Source: Branchiostoma floridae (lineage: Eukaryota > Chordata > Leptocardii > Amphioxiformes > Branchiostomatidae). From it: DNA of 64,000 nucleotides. The notes under the pieces are model-generated. The model saw only the letters and a list, made by a program, of their open reading frames with translations. It was not told the origin of the DNA and did not search any database. This document shows positions 63,325-64,000 of this stretch, one piece after another. Numbering within the stretch: position 1 is the first letter of the stretch; each line of letters starts with the position of its first letter. A program made the position numbers and the translations under genes. The stretch spans positions 17,058,287 to 17,122,286 of the forward strand of contig NC_049989.1 of assembly GCF_000003815.2 (NCBI RefSeq). Direction: 5' to 3'.

Positions 63325-64000
63325 AACTAGAGTTCGGCGACCTCAGACCTCCATCAATATTTAGAGCTTTTGTTAATTTCATACAAAAGATTTAACATTA
63401 ACATAATTTATGCATGGTGTTGTTAATCATTGAATAACGTACAGTGCACATGTCACAAGTAAAATTCCCAAATTCAGATCATTAATCATTAAGTTGTTTT
63501 GCAATTTTTGAATAAATTATGCAAATAAGTTCCTCATTTGCATATTTCATATCTGCATATGTTACAATTAACAAATGTTACATTTATCGAAGTCCAGTTA
63601 TTGCAAAGGAATATACAATTTCCTCATTGATTATGCAAATTAAGTCCTCATTTGCATAAAATGCATATCATTATAAGCATCTTTGCCCAAGCTACCCGCA
63701 TACCTAAAATGCAGGCAATCCGTCCTTCTTTTCTGCATTTATCCTCTTTTGAGTGCCTTGACAAAAACGCCCCTGCAATTCCACAATTAAATGTTAGGGG
63801 ACTGAAACTTGCCCCACTAAAAGCTATCTACCACCCAAATGCCTCGACCATATCGCGTCCGGGACAAGAGATACATCGAAAAAACTGTTATGATAGAATA
63901 TTCTCATTAATTATGCAAATGTGTTCCTAATTTGCATAATAAGTATCTTATCTTGTACAACATTGTCTAAGTTACCTACATACCAAAAATCATGCAAATC
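63325..64000. repeat. Dispersed repeat, third copy of the family at 1,771 (cut by window end)
   Basis: Begins aaaactagagttc and contains ATGCAAAT inside attatgcaaat at about 63,517, 63,633 and 63,912, with tacctacataccaaaaatca near the end. It is upstream of the acyltransferase exon at 63068-63169, probably in an intron. Confidence 0.7.

Overview
The window is animal nuclear DNA: genes are split into short exons with GT-AG introns, codon-rich exons sit in AT-rich noncoding sequence, and roughly half of the sequence is transposon, foldback or tandem repeat. The gene families (ACSF2-type acyl-CoA synthetase, coronin, MIF, extracellular LRR receptor, NRF-6-type acyltransferase) and the repeat style suggest an invertebrate deuterostome. 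Amphioxus (Branchiostoma) is my best guess; this is inference, not a database match.

Layout. (1) 214-12,095, minus: an ACSF2-like acyl-CoA synthetase of at least 13 exons, truncated at the left edge, with LINE, MITE and octamer-rich repeat insertions in its introns. (2) 12,265-13,025: a TIR element with decayed coding sequence. (3) 13,170-21,853: an almost intact two-gene DNA transposon with 38-39 bp perfect TIRs and a 7-bp target duplication. One gene encodes a C2H2 zinc-finger protein. The convergent gene joins a zinc domain resembling the N-terminal region of RAG1 to a P-element/THAP9-like RNase H transposase. (4) 21.9-32.6 kb: gene-poor, with tandem and segmental duplications, two tRNA-like SINE copies and foldbacks. 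(5) 32,683-46,051, minus: a 12-exon gene whose exon phases agree throughout; nine exons encode a coronin propeller and three encode a MIF-fold domain. Its introns hold nested transposons, foldbacks and a minisatellite derived from the edge of one of its own exons. (6) 46.2-54.9 kb: nested TIR elements including an internally deleted mariner, foldbacks and microsatellites. (7) 54,932-56,547, minus: a two-exon single-pass LRR membrane protein. (8) 57,917-63,169, minus: the C-terminal half of an NRF-6-like acyltransferase whose last intron holds a CR1-like LINE and the third copy of a TTAA-type MITE.

The two most notable signals are the RAG1-N-like/P-like two-gene transposon and the candidate coronin-MIF fusion, in which one trimer-forming module (MIF) would stand where coronins normally carry a trimeric coiled coil. 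Both rest on my own manual splicing and translation of the window and on remembered family features; no search was run.
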